Below are positions 11,791 through 24,107 of a DNA stretch of 64,000 nt, piece after piece. Made by a program: the position numbers and the translations under genes. The stretch is from contig JAHLJT010009419.1 in assembly GCA_031308135.1 (NCBI GenBank), forward strand, positions 178,334,961 through 178,398,960, in the 5' to 3' direction. The notes under the pieces are model-generated. The model searched no databases, was not told the origin of the DNA, and saw only the letters and a program-made list of their open reading frames with translations. Position 1 is the first letter of the stretch. The number at the start of each line of letters is the position of its first letter. The DNA is from Acheta domesticus. Taxonomy: Eukaryota; Arthropoda; Insecta; Orthoptera; Gryllidae.

Positions 11791-12085
11791 GTCGGACCCG
11801 TGGCCGAGATCGCTAAAGCAGCAGTGTTGTGGCGAACTCGGACCACAGGGTTGCGTGTTCGAGTCCCGCCACGGACATGGGTGTATTTGTGTATGTTTAT
11901 GTGTGTTCCGTCCTTTCACCCCCTCACTCTCATCATCATTTCATCTTTCATACCCCCAGGGTATTCAGCTAAAGTGCTGATCCCCCCTAAGAATGGTTCA
12001 TGTCCTGCCTCCGAGATAATGTTTCTGAGCCCTGGAAAAAGGCAGTATCGTCGTACGCGTGGTCCAAGTTGGCCTATACGAGAGC
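11791..12085 (+). repeat. tRNA-derived SINE (family 3)
   Basis: The head GTCGGACCCGTGGCCGAGAT resembles a tRNA-Leu/Ser 5' half (TGGCCGAG A box). The B box GTTCGAGTCCC lies at about 11856-11866, followed by CGCCACGGAC. The unusually long spacing between boxes also recalls a type II tRNA with a variable arm. The body ends in an A run at about 12087 that leads into the GAA/GAC array. Not a functional tRNA: no clean cloverleaf was found. Confidence 0.7.
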
Positions 12086-12371
12086 AAAAAAAAAGACGAC
12101 GAAGAAGAAGACGACGAAAAAGAAGAAGAAGAAGACGACGAAGAAGAAGAAGACGACGAAGAAGAAGACGACGAAGAAGAAGAAAACGACGAAGAAGAAG
12201 AAGACGACGAAGAAGAAGACGAAGAAGAAGAAGAAGACGAAGAAGAAGACGAAGAAGAAGAAGACTACGAAGAAGAAGAAGAAGAAGACTACGAAGAAGA
12301 AGAAGAAGACGACGAAGAAGAAGAAGACGACGAAGACGACGAAGAAGACGACGACGAAGAAGAAGAAATAA
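12086..12371. repeat. Expanded GAA/GAC trinucleotide SINE tail
   Basis: About 285 bp of mixed GAA, GAC and CGA units grow directly from the A-rich 3' end of the SINE. It is purine-rich on the plus strand. It can be read as poly-Glu/Asp, poly-Lys/Thr or poly-Arg in different frames, which shows it is repeat and not coding. Confidence 0.8.
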
Positions 12372-13632
12372 TTTGTTTTGCGCGCTTATTGGCGTTGGTG
12401 GGCCCAGTGTGCGGGCCCCTCGAGGCCGCGGCCGGAGATCACGCCGAAGAGTTTCCGCCTTCCCGCCAGCCCTGCGGTATCGACCGCCGCGCGGCAACCA
12501 TCTCGGCCAGCGTTTGTAAGGCGCGGCGTAAGCCTGATGAGTTATGCCTCGCCTACGTCTTCGCCTCCGCCGCCGGTGCCGCCCGCCAGCCCTGCCGCAA
12601 TCTCCATTACGTTGCGCCAGCATCCCCTTCGCGCCGTCGCCCGGTGGCGCCCTCTGCAATGTGCACCACTCGCCCACCCCGGGTGGGACCTCCCCAGCGA
12701 CGCCCTGGGCTGCTATCAGCTATGGCTAACACATTGCAGTACCTGTTACCGCGTGTGCTGCTATGAAACTTTCTACACTTCGAACACGTAAAGTCAAACT
12801 TCGCGAAACTGAGACGAGTTTCGTAATAAGAAATATTAGAACACCAGTGATCCGTGGTCTCCTATCAAGCACTATCAACACCAGCCTGTCACCTGTTGCA
12901 GAATGAATAGTCAAATTTAAATGAAAATTATAGTTCGTGGAATTTTTACAAATCAATATGAAAACATTGTGTCATATTCGTATCGTAAACATCTAGCGAT
13001 GCTTATTTCGTAGTCAACTTTGAAGTATCCCACCCAGCCAAGGCTTGAGGGGCAAAGTTATAAAAACCGCTCTATAATGTAATTTTAAATTGTTAGAAAC
13101 ACATTATTACTTTGAGAAATATTGCATGTTACGTGCACTCCATTTCTTCTATTAAATACGTGCATTTAAAAATGTTTTCGTGCTGTGAGAAGTACAGTAG
13201 TAACTTCATGTGCCATGCAATCGACATTTTTAGAGTGGATATCTATTTCGCTTCCGCTGTTATAGATACCTACGATATCGAATGCGGTTCGGAATGAAGT
13301 GCGGCCACATCCTTCTCATCGCGGGCGCCTCTCCGCCTCCCGGGGCGGGTGATTTGTGGGGCTGGGAGGCGTCGGGAGGCGCGCCAAGGAGGCGTCGGGA
13401 GTGCGCGGCGGGGCGGGGAGGGGGAGGGGGAGAAGGGCTCGCAATAATATCCGTTACGGTGGCGCGCCCGCCGGAAACTGCGTCCAATATTCCTCCGCGC
13501 GCGCAGAAACTAGCTGGCGAGCGCTCCGACGCGGCGCGGCACCCAAGGGAGTCGGGAACCGCTGCGCCGCGCAGGGCCGGGGACTCGACGTCTACACCGC
13601 TGCGTCCGGACACTTGCCTGCCGCCCCGAGGT
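12372..13632. other. Intron 4, GC-rich patches and MITE remnant
   Basis: GC-rich patches at 12380-12720 and 13300-13630 flank an AT-rich stretch. Around 13043-13079, CTTGAGGGGCAAAGTTA followed by TCTATAATG matches the inner and outer right end of the TIR element at 42882-43119, so this is probably a remnant. No exon of the host gene can be supported. Confidence 0.45.
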
Positions 13633-14110
13633 AGCCCTTGCCTCCGCTTCTTTCGCCATTCCCTCCTTCTCGTGCTTGGATCGTCTCTTCTTGTTTTCTT
13701 CTTTTCGGTCAACAGTCCTTTCCCTGGACACTTTCGAGATTCTTGCACCGTGTCAGCCCTTGCCTTCGCTTTTTGCCCATTCCCCATTCCCTCCTTCTCG
13801 TGCTTGGATCGTCTCTTCTTGTTTTCTTCTTTTCGGTCAACAGTCCTTTCTCTGGACGCTTTCGAGTTTCTATGCATGCACCGTGTCAGCCCTTGCCACC
13901 GCTTCTTTCCCCACTCTCGCTCCTTCCTGGGTTGTCTTGATCGTCTCGTCTCTTTTTTATCTTTTTACTCAGTCGTGTTTTCGCTGAACACTTTCGTGTA
14001 TCTATTCATGCACCGTGTCAGCCCTTGCCTTCGCTTTTTCCCCATTCCCTCCTTCTCGTGTTGCCTTCTTTGGTTTTCCGTTCTTTTCGCTCAACAGTCA
14101 TATTCTTTTA
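13633..14110. repeat. Pyrimidine-rich tandem repeat, about 122-133 bp unit
   Basis: Four copies start at AGCCCTTGCC at 13633, 13755, 13888 and 14020. Each unit holds a CTTCTTTCCCCATTCCCTCC-like block, a TCGTCTC block, a TTTTCGGTCAACAGTC-like block and a CACCGTGTC end. Later copies are more diverged. Confidence 0.75.
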
Positions 14111-14765
14111 ATTTGCATCCTTTTCTCCCAGTAGTTTATTCTCTGACCGCTTGCGCTTTCATTTTCTTAATTACTTCTGTTTTGGCATTCTTTGTCTCCT
14201 AATCCATGTCATCCTATGTCAGGCTTTCTGCTTCAACTGGATTTCCATGTTTTTTTTCACTCTTTTTATTATTATTTTTTTATTATTTATTATCCGATGT
14301 TTGTCATATGCAGTGCAATATCATCGTATTAAGACATCAATCTCTCACAAATGGTTTTGCTGTTCTCGACTCTCGTCCTTCCTCCACATTGATTCCATCC
14401 TTCCATTCCTTCAGCCCCTCTTTCATTCGTAGCCTCTATCCTTTTGCCTTACTCCGCGTTACCTAACTTAATTTACTCCTAGTACCGTACGGTGCCCCTC
14501 AACGTACTACGGTGTTAATTTGCTCACTCACCACACCCTGGGCAACTCCCGTATCCCTCTCCTTTCCTCCTCTTCTCTTGACTCACGATACCGTTTTAGC
14601 TGCCTACCACGATTCCTCATACTTCTTCGCGAACCAAACTCCCAAACGTTCACCTTTCACCACCACATTTCTTGCAGAATTTCCCTGCATATCTGGTTCC
14701 TGTCTTTTATACATTTCTTCTTTCCGCTTCAACAAGCTTCCTCAACAAGCACTTTCCACAGCTAC

Positions 14766-14957
14766 GCCCCGCCGCGCCCCGCCGCGCCCCGCCGCGCCCC
14801 GCCGCGCCCCGCCGCGCCCCGCCGCGCCCCGCCGCGCCCCGCCGCGCCCCGCCGCGCCCCGCCGCGCCCCGCCGCATCCTGCCGCGCCCCACCGCGCCCC
14901 GCTGCGCCCCGCCGCACCCCGCCGCTCCCTGCCGCGCCCCGCCGTGCCCCGCTTCGT
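14766..14957. repeat. Period-10 GC minisatellite (GCCGCGCCCC)n
   Basis: About 19 units of ten bases. The first ten or so are nearly identical, and units with A or T substitutions cluster toward the right end. One strand is very C-rich. Every frame gives a simple Ala/Pro/Arg repeat, so no protein is called. Confidence 0.85.
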
Positions 14958-16117
14958 TCCACCCCGCCGCCACGCTTGTTCCTGCTCCTCTCGGGTGGTT
15001 CTATTAGAAGCCGCGCGCCTCTCCATCTTCTAGTAAGCCGCAGGACGCCCCGCCGTTTCATGTTCCCCGACGCCGCCTGCGTGTTCCTGCAGCCGGCCTT
15101 ATTGACTCGCAACCCTTGGTATGACTTAGGGAGGAAGGGGCCCATTTAACTTGCTCGATTGCAATATTGCTTATTGAATAGTGAAAGCATTGTAAATTGA
15201 AATGGTTGACGAACACAATGTACAGTGTTTGTGTATGTGTGATGTGCTTCAAAATTTGTTTTTAAATATCAACGTCAATCACTGAATTTCGCGTAAGTCG
15301 CAGTTGATCAAAGTAATTCATACAGACTGACAGGGTGTGTGTGTGTTTGGAATCATGTCGTGGTCCAAATACGGGTTACGAACACATTTTCTTACATTTT
15401 GAGTTTTTAAGCAACACTTCAAAGCATCAGCGTACAGCTTCGTCAATTAGACCAAAATATTAATTTTTCCCCTCGATATAAATTAATAACGACACCGATT
15501 GGAATGCTTAATATTTCGCCTATAATAGTACCATCATTAATTAATAATCAAGTACGTAAATACCTTAAATTTTCTTTTTCGTAAAGCAAAAGTTAGGAGG
15601 TAAACGCACATTTTTATCTTTACTTTAGTATTTCACCGTGCCTACGTTATCTCTGTCCCTTATAGATCATTCCAATATCTACAAGTGTTTGTATTCTTTC
15701 ATTCTTAGTACATGAACATTAATTTCCGCGAATGGTCATTACATTACAGAGGTTGTTTGGATTTCCTTGTACTTTAGAAATTTTAAAAAGGTTTCGATGT
15801 TGGTACTGATTATATAAGAGCTAGGTTTTATTTGATACGTATTTTCCACGCACGTTGACGCCATCTTACCTCGCCAATGAAGTCGCAGTATCATATTTCA
15901 CCAATCAACATTGTGAGTGAATTTTTGTCATTAAAAATAAAACACAATATTATTTCTGAAAATAAATGGCAATTCCCGGAATAATATTGTTATAACATGC
16001 AATGTGTGTTCGTTTTCAACGTCATGATTTCAGAAATACATTGGTTGAAAATCCATTTTGTACTAGATGCTAGTTTTGTAAAGGATATTCATTTTATGTA
16101 ACATGCGAATACGTAAA

Positions 16118-16121
<4 letters not shown>
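14958..16121. other. Intron 4, AT-rich non-coding DNA
   Basis: No gene, RNA or repeat could be supported beyond scattered short AT runs. Confidence 0.5.

Positions 16122-16168
<47 letters not shown>
16122..16168. repeat. (TA)n microsatellite
   Basis: Uninterrupted TA dinucleotides over about 47 bp, directly left of the Helitron-like element. Confidence 0.85.
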
Positions 16169-16171
<3 letters not shown>

Positions 16172-16730
16172 AGGATGTTGGTATGTATCTAAGGGCAAAA
16201 CACCAACACCGTTGGACTGATCTCCATGAAAGTTGGCACTTCTACGTGTTGTTGTTTTACCAAGAAGGTTTATGTGTTGTTAATTCTGTTGTAACTCCAT
16301 TACATGGCGCTACATATTCACTACATATCCACTACATGTTCACGTCAAATGCAACCAGCAACACAGTGGTCAACATTTTGAATCTATATTTTTAAATAAC
16401 TCCTAAATGAAGCGTTCTATGGCCTTAAAAACTAAAATTTTGAGGCCTAAGGATTAAAATAAACGTTTTTCACACCGTAATCTACCGAATGAACTTTTCC
16501 TGAACATTCTATTACATTTTTGATCGTCCGGCGCTTCCCGATATTACCTCACCTGCTCAGAGACGTGCAGAATCTGCAAGTAAATGTGAATGAGAGGGAC
16601 AGAGAGCGGCAGAGACAGAGACATACTGGGAGAGTGTGAGGGAGGGAGGGAGGGAGAGACAGTGAGAAACAGCGATGGGAGGGGAAAGAGGGAGATGAAG
16701 GGCAGAACAACGTCTGCTGGGTTTTCCTAG
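16169..16730 (+). mobile_element. Non-autonomous Helitron-like element (tentative)
   Basis: The 3' end has the Helitron signature: a short hairpin GCAGA-ACAACG-TCTGC at 16702-16717, a 9-base spacer, then CTAG at 16727-16730 followed by T. There are no terminal inverted repeats. A GA-rich stretch at about 16595-16690 is internal. The 5' terminus (expected TC after A) was not fixed; I put it just after the TA array. No coding capacity. Confidence 0.5.
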
Positions 16731-17459
16731 TAAATTATAAAAATATACAGTAAAATGTGGTAAGTTGTTATTTGTGAGCTACCCCACCATAGAGTGGGAG
16801 GCTTTTGCCCTGGGTAGGGATGTTATAGCTTCAATAATACATAATAATAAATAAACAGTAAAATAAAAAATCCGACTATTTTTATTTTACTGTCCGGGAG
16901 AGTCAGGGAAATGCAACGTCACGAGTCCCACTTTTCGCTTTCCGCTGGCCTGCTTCCGGTCTGCCGTCCACTTGCTCCGGCCTCGCACCGCTCTTCGCCG
17001 AGCAGAGACGTTCACTCTCCGTCCACTGGCCGCCCACCGCGGTCGCCGCAGCGTCCGTCAGCCGCCCTCGCCCGCCGGGTCTTGCGGTCGCAGGCGTTTT
17101 TCCCCCTAGAGGCCGCGTCTCGCCGCACGACGCAAACTTGGGGCTTCGGACGACTCCGTTTGCGCTCATTAGTTAATTGACCATCGGCCGCTCCGCCCCG
17201 CCACAACCCTGCCTCCGCCCCCCAACCCAGCACTGAGGCCGCGGAAGGCTGCGGAAGCTGGCACGGACGCACGACCGCCCCGCCCCCGCCGCTGTCACCG
17301 CTAACGACACGCGCTGACGAAGTGCGTTCTCAACTGTCGCCGTCGCCGCTTCCTCGACCGCATCGCTTGAAACAGCCGCCGCCGCCACTCGTCGCCGATG
17401 TCGCCACCGCCTTCATCGCAATCAGTAATACCCTCCACCGCCCCCATCTTTTGAACTGA
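16731..17459. other. Intron 4, CpG-rich segment
   Basis: A block at about 16900-17410 is rich in CpG and has overlapping frames on both strands with no recognisable domain. It resembles a CpG island, but no start signal or exon links it to a gene. Confidence 0.4.
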
Positions 17460-17735
17460 GTGAACTGAATTTATGCCTTATTTTACGTGGCGAGACTCAG
17501 GTCGTGAGGCCTGCTTTTCCGTCTGACCACACGAATTGAATTTAGCTCAGAAGCTTAATTTAGGCTTGAGGATCTTTTACATACCGCAAATCTACTAACG
17601 TTGGACAGCCGGCTTTACTCCGAAAGAAGGAGTACACGAACGATTGTTTGGCCCTTAAAAATCCACGGCTTCGATCGGATTTGAACCCGCGAACAGTCCG
17701 ATACGCTAACCGTTACACCATCTACGCCATGGTCT
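17460..17735 (-). repeat. tRNA-derived SINE, reverse strand (family 4)
   Basis: On the minus strand the head contains TGGTGTAACGGTTAG (A box, about 17708-17722) and GGGTTCAAATCC (B box, about 17681-17692). A body with GTAAAGCCGGCTGTCCAACG follows. The sequence between the boxes is shorter than in a tRNA and the acceptor stem does not pair, so it is a SINE, not a tRNA gene. The far end is approximate. Confidence 0.65.
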
Positions 17736-18839
17736 TTCTGTTCTCGACCCTCACCATTCACTGTACGTCCAATTCTCCTTTACTCCATCATGATCTTCCC
17801 CGCCTCACTTTTTTTTCTCCCACATCTACCCCTGTGTCTTGCCGCTACCCTCCTACTCCCTTGGACTACACTGCCTGTACACTCCCACAACTCTTCATGG
17901 CCCCGTCGCCATCATTGCCTCTACCAACACCCTCACCCACAACACTACCGTCACCGCTACCATTACCGCTGCTGCTCTCCTTATGCTATCTCCTGCTCAA
18001 CCGCCAGCACAACCTCCGCCATCGTGTTTACTACAAACAGCTCTTGCCGCCATCGCTACTGGGCTGTTCGCCGCCGCCTCTCCTTCCACCGCCGCTGTGG
18101 CCACTTCAAACTCCTCCCCCCCTCCCACGCCGCCGTCGCCGCCCCTGCGTTCATCATCGCATCACCCCCTGCGTTGCCTCACCGCCGCGACCGCGAGCGC
18201 CCTGCTTGTGGGTGTGCGTCTGCGGCGCGCGAGAACTTTCGGCAGTTCGATCTCCCTCTTCGGACCAGCCTTCGTTTGCTCTCCCCCATCCTTCTTCTTC
18301 CTCTCTCCCTTCCTCGTCTGCGCGTGCGGGCTGGGAACGTCGGCACGAAGAGATCGTTCGGATCTTGGAACATTGGCAATTGCGCTGGGCGAACTGAGGA
18401 GGAGTAATTATCCCTCTGTGTGTGGATGTCTCAATGCGGGCGTTAGGGTAAATGCGAATCCGCAACTGAGGCCTCACAGCCAGGGATGTACTAAGTTTGA
18501 GTACAGACGTGGTAGATTTTTACGTATAAGTAGATGCATCATAACTATAAGTAGTAATTATAAGTAAATAAAAAGGGTCAGGTTGAGAACTCTAGATGGT
18601 GGTTGCTTTAGTCAGTCGAGCACGTGATATTCTCCTATCATTTCAAATGGATGCCAGAGTAGTATCAGCAAGAAACGGGCAGCGCCCCATACGCGATTGT
18701 TCTTTGCCAACCATATTCCAATCTTTGTTTCGAGTGAGGCGTGTTGGATGGACCCCTAGATCCTGTAGAGTCCATCCTTTCCAGTCTCCGAAACCTTCGG
18801 TAATATCTGAAGTACGCTGCTGTAAGACCATACCCCTAC
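17736..18839. other. Intron 4, C-rich then unclassified DNA
   Basis: Sequence from 17760 to about 18340 is pyrimidine- and C-rich on the plus strand, with TCC/CCG-type low complexity. The remainder is unclassified. No gene supported. Confidence 0.4.
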
Positions 18840-19366
18840 CTGAGCTGCAACTCTTTCGACAAGCTCTGTCCAGAAGGTCCTATGGTTCGAGTCTCGCCGG
18901 TGGGAGAATTTTCGACACTTACTACGCTCGGTCGAATTTAGCTGCTATCTGGAGGAGAATTCTAGAGGCCGATTGCTCTAATCGATAGTTTTCCGTGGCT
19001 TCTCCGACCAACACCAGGCGAATGCTGGTGCAGTACCCTAACAGTCCGGTCATGGACCGCGCGCGATTTTTCCTTCCTGTTCCTTGATCTATCCTCACCT
19101 CTTACTTACAGGTACACTTACATGCACTACACTACCACACATCTCGGAAGACCAGCCTGAAGTTTAGAGCTTGTTCCGGCAGGGGCGGTGCTCCGCTGGT
19201 GGGAGATACTTGGGAAAACACCCACGATCCGACGTGTAGGTCGGTGCCAGATCTTGCCATCCATCAGGGGATGAACATGCCAACTCCCGTGATAAAAACA
19301 TGCACTACACTTACGAAACTAATGATCTTAGTAGTTGACGCGCCAAGAAATGCTAATCAATCAATC
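18840..19366 (+). repeat. SINE family 1 copy, diverged
   Basis: It contains GGTTCGAGTCTCG (B box, near 18884), GAGGAGAATTCTAGAGGCC, the conserved TTTTCCGTGGCTTCTCC...CCAGGCGAATGC block, GTGGGAGATAC and a CTAATCAATCAATCA tail. The 5' tRNA-like head is too diverged to place exactly. Confidence 0.7.
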
Positions 19367-20357
19367 ATCGACTAGGAGATCTTCATTAATCAATCATCAA
19401 ATTATCATCGACAAGGAGAAAGAGTAAAAAAGGAGAGAGAAGGGGTGGAAGGGTGTGAGAGCAGAAAGGCGAGGAGAGAGGAAGAAAGAAGACGTCCCTT
19501 CCAATGTCTGCATTTACGCGTCGAGAAAACAAAGATAGCTGCAGCCGCGCTGGGGAAGGGAAGCCAATCGACGAAATGATGGAACTGAATGATCCATACA
19601 ATTATTTTCAAGCTCCACCGGCAAGTAGTAACCAAAAGACGAGCGTTCACGTTTATTCATTAAGTGATGGGGTGGAATTCGGAGTACCGCAGTGCTTTGT
19701 TTTACGGTCTCGGCTCGAGTTTTCGCAAGCTCTGCACTTTGTCCTCGAAAATTGATTTCTTTAAGTGTAAAGAAGTGGGTGGATTTCATTGAGGGGTTGC
19801 GGAGGGAAGATTGTATGCTCAGCTCCTTTTCAAGCGGTAACGACGTCGACATTGTAATTCAATTCTGTAAATGCGTAGCATTGTGGACTTCCTCAACCCA
19901 TTTTTACGGGTAATCACCCTTCTTCCCATTTGCGCGGAGATATCAGTGAATGGATTTTCTTTTATATCGTGAATTCCGCTCAACACAGGGAAAACGCGAA
20001 GTTCCTTTCCCTTTTTCATTTGAATGCAGATAATGTGATGTGATATTTTTAGTGAATGTCGAAGAAGCGTGCAGTTCTGCTTTGTGGCAAAATTCGACAT
20101 TTTTTAGTTGTCGAATTCTCTGTGTTCACAACAATAATTTTCGTACACCTTTCAGATACTGACATTTACTTCCTTGGACAGTAATTATCTAATCATTAAT
20201 TCATCTATTAATTTTTAAAATTATGAATTTTAAATTTCTGTTGATCACACATTACGAGAAAAATAAGCTTCAGTAAAATATAGCTCATTCTTAATTTCTG
20301 CTATTTTTGGTAAATAAAACCTCAAATTAGGAGGCAAATTAATCTAAAATGATTGTC

Positions 20358-20419
<62 letters not shown>

Positions 20420-23319
20420 CCTTCTCCCTCTAAGGATTTCGTGGACAAGATTCTTATTGCAGAAAATACGAAGTCTTTTTGCAGGAAGTAATATAATTTC
20501 ATATTTCATAAAAACAAATCTCAAAAAGGGACAAATATTTCAAACGACCTCTTCACTCAACCCCCCCACCCTCCCGCCCATACCCTACCCCTAGGCTGCA
20601 GGCGCCGATAGGAATGTGCAGAGGCGACCGCGACGCGTGATCGATACAAAAAAACGAGAACGGTTTACCGATGTATCGATTTGCTTCGAGTTGTTTGTGC
20701 CTCCATTTTTCGCGGATAATGGGAAATTCTGATGATGTTTACGGACCCCATGTTGCGTCAACAGTTATCGGTCGTTCGGTCGTGATAATGAAGTCGCGAG
20801 GCAGCCAGCGGCGGCGGTGGCGACTGCGAGGGAGGGGGGAAGCGAGGGCGTGGGCGGAGGGGGAGGGGAAGAGAAGGAGAGGGGAGGGGCGCGCAGGAAT
20901 GCTCTGTGGAGTGTCAAAAGGTGGATGCCACTGGTCCGAAATACGCCCAAAGTGTCGCATCGTAGAGAGAAACGTTGTTTATTGAGAGGTAGGAGAAAAT
21001 AAATGTAGCTACTTGGCTGTCCGGGAGACGCCGCGCCCTAGTCACGGGTGCCAACTTTTCGGCGCCCATTCTGCGATCTTCCCCAGGGCGAAATGCATCC
21101 TCGTGACGTGTTCCGGAGAGCCAAGTAGCTACTGACTTCGGCCGCGGATGTCTACGCTCCAAAAATAAATGCCCCTTACCAGAGGCCAACCTGGGAAACA
21201 GTTGAAAGAACTGACGGGAAGGGCGTTAGTTGTGATATGACTAAGTAATAACGTAGTTCTTATGATTAATAATATTTGTGATACGGGAAACGTTTAATTT
21301 ATTATTTGCTTCACTTCTTTAAGCATTTATCCTAGACCGGTTGCGTGATATTTTTCAAGCTTGCATTATTGTATTACGAGCAAGTTTTTCTTTGTATTAC
21401 CACACACTCAAGAGCTGACACCCTAGGATACTTCTTATTGAAACGTTTGGAGATAAGAAAGGCCAGCAGATAAATGAAATGTTAAAGTAATGCCACGATT
21501 TTAAATACTTTTCATTACTCACTTCTTACTTATTCGTGATCCTTCATCGCACCACCTGTTTATATTGCTCATTACTTGAACAATATCCACACCCCAGCCA
21601 ATATAAAGATTCATTTCTTTTTAATTGATTTAAGAGATGTCGTTAGCTACAAGATCTTTTGGAGAGTAGTCAAACGACAATTAAAATCTCTAAAATAATG
21701 CAAGGGCAACGATTTTATGAAATAAAAATTTAAGTTAGCAATGATACTACATTACATCATTGACAACATGAGATGGGACCTGCACTACCGTACACAGAAT
21801 TTAAAAATATTTCATCTATGTTCACAAAATGTCATTCTGCGTGAATTGAATGTATTAAGGCTCATAACAGTAAGATATTTTGCACAAAATATGCATTTGA
21901 TGTGAAACGGAAATCTTTTATCTTGGCAGTGATCTCAGCCTTTTTCCGATCTTATTATACAGTACATTATGTATTATGTACACAGTACATTCCTCTTCTT
22001 CTCACTCTTATATTATTAAATTTCGTAGGTAGGTCGGCAAACAAAGAATATAATCTCTTCATTTTCTTTATATTAATCGATTTTCCGATTATTCAATGTA
22101 TCCTTTGTTCATCTCGTATTGTCTGCATTCCCATTTTTCTCTTCTGTTGTGCCACTTTTAACTTACGTAAGAAACTTCAAAATAGACAACTCTTCAGAAG
22201 GAAACATTTAAAAAGGTAGAAGAATATGTCACATTCTTTTAACCCAAATTCGTATTCATTTTTGGTTACATATCAGTAAAGAATTGTACGTTGATGTGTT
22301 TGCGTCAAAATCACAAGTGTTTTATGTTTGGTTTACATGACGCTTTGGTCCATTGCCAGGAGTGGCTCTCTACTCGACATATATGCAGGTGCCGTAAATC
22401 CTGACTGTGACGAAAAACAATTTATCGGGCTGATTGTATAAAGATGCTGAAAAAAATTGTGAAAGAAAAATTGAGATTGAACACGATAGACGACGTCATT
22501 ATATTAGATTGATACTTTCAACTTCTTAGTACTTCATTGTTCCTGTAAGTGCAAAATATTACTGCATATGACATTTGGACATTTTGTCATACATTTTGAG
22601 AAAACCAAACTATTTTTAAAAACGCTGAAAATTAGATATGCAATATTCTTCTTTTCCTTCCTGTTGTTCCCAAGAAGAGGCTGCGTGCCGATTTCAGTTC
22701 CTCGCCCTTTGGTGTTTCTTTTTCCTCGCTTTCCAATATCACTTTGTCCTTTAACTGATTTTCCTTACTTTCCTGAAATCATATTGAATCTTTTTGTTGC
22801 CGCAGAATCCTACAATGTTTTACATATTCTTTCAGGGCAAAATATCTTTCCATTGTTCCTTGTATAATTCAAATCACTTTCAAATATTGTTTTACCCGTT
22901 TGACCCTAAATCTGAGTTTCTTTTTCAAAGATACTTTGTATTTTCTTACTACATTGTCATACAGGTGCCTAAAAATATCAATTTTCATTGAATTACAGTT
23001 TTCTTACATTTTTGTGTCTTGGTAGATTCTTCTTATTTTTTAGTCCATTTTACGCGGATAGCCGAAATAAGAATCTCCTGAAATCTGCAAAATGTCCCTG
23101 GAAGAGAAAGAAGTATACGAGAAAGTAAAATGATTTCCTCGGTCGTCGTAACGGTTCGGCCCACTGTGCGGCGCGGCAGAGCAACGCGACCTGCGCAGGT
23201 GACGGGTATTAACCGCGCGAATCGGGGCGCCCGTGTCGCCGCCGCTGCCGTCGACTCCGCTAAATGGGCCGCGAGCGAGCGAGCGCTGCCCGCCCGCTTC
23301 CCTCCGGCGCGAGGCGGGT
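19367..23319. other. Intron 4, non-coding with GC-rich patch and (AAT)n
   Basis: A pure AAT array of about 60 bp lies at 20358-20419. A GC-rich patch at 20580-21000 contains a purine-rich GGGAGG-type core and sits beside two TATCGAT-type sites. The rest is AT-rich. No gene could be supported. Confidence 0.45.
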
Positions 23320-23495
23320 GGCGAGGGGCGGGTGGCGAGGGGCGGGGGGCGAGGGCTGAGGGGTGCGGGTCAGGGTACGAGGGGCGAGGGGCGGGGGGCG
23401 GGCGACGAGGGGCGAGGGGCGAGGGGCGAGGGGCGACGGGCGAGGGGCGAGGGGCGACGGGCGATTGGCGAGGGGCGAGGGGGTCGACTGCGCGA
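23320..23495. repeat. G-rich minisatellite (GAGGGGC)n
   Basis: GAGGGGC, GACGGGC and GGGTGGC units alternate over about 175 bp with dense G runs on the plus strand. It could fold into G-quadruplexes (inference). It lies inside a CpG-rich patch at 23150-23600. Confidence 0.75.
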
Positions 23496-23775
23496 CGCGA
23501 TGTCCGGAGGGTAACACGCGCCCCGAAATAACTCCGGCGGGCGCGGCGGTCGTTACAGGTGCGGAGGGAGTGTTCGTGTGCGCAGGACAGGCAGACGGAC
23601 GGCACGGATTGGAACGTAATGGGCCCGTGTTCGTTTGGAAAATATTCCTATTATCATCTTGTTCGGTTCGCTTGGATAACGAGCGAAGCTAGGGTGGAGT
23701 TTTCAGTGATAAATTGTATTGTACACATTTATGTTATTTTTTCACCTTTATTAAATAGTGTGTAATGAAAACGAA

Positions 23776-24095
23776 ACGAGTGATGTTACTCAGGGCGTAG
23801 CACGCTGTCGTTGTATTCGGGAGGCCCGGGTACAATCCCTGTGTCGGCCGGAGATCCCCGACCGGGGTTTTCGTGGTTTCCCTCGGCCATCCTGGCGAAT
23901 GCAGGGATGGTTCTACTGAAATGTCGTAACCGCAAAACTGGCGTTGCTAGCCGAATTCAGTTACTACGCGAAGTCGCGAAGGTGAAGAGAATTCGAGACA
24001 TCGCATCTTCCTAGTTGGGTGGTCGGCTAGGGACTCCAGGATCTAACGACACCGTGGCCAATTGCACCTTATCGGACATACGTTGACTAAATACA
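23776..24095 (+). repeat. 320-bp tRNA-derived SINE (family 2) with perfect 12-bp TSD
   Basis: Target-site duplication AATGAAAACGAA occurs at 23764-23775 and again at 24096-24107. The head has a degenerate B box GGGTACAATCCC near 23828. The central block GTTTTCGTGGTTTCCCT...CTGGCGAATGCAGGGATGG at 23866-23910 resembles the block in SINE family 1, although the heads and tails differ. Confidence 0.88.
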
Positions 24096-24107
24096 AATGA
24101 AAACGAA

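Noticed and set aside
12059..12766. Long open frames of poly-Glu/Asp, poly-Lys/Thr and poly-Arg
   Set aside because: They are translations of the GAA/GAC array in three frames, with no conserved flanks.
14672..15149. Ala/Pro/Arg-rich frames on both strands
   Set aside because: Pure translation of (GCCGCGCCCC)n.
17660..17735. tRNA gene on the minus strand
   Set aside because: Acceptor stem does not pair and the anticodon region is too short; SINE head.
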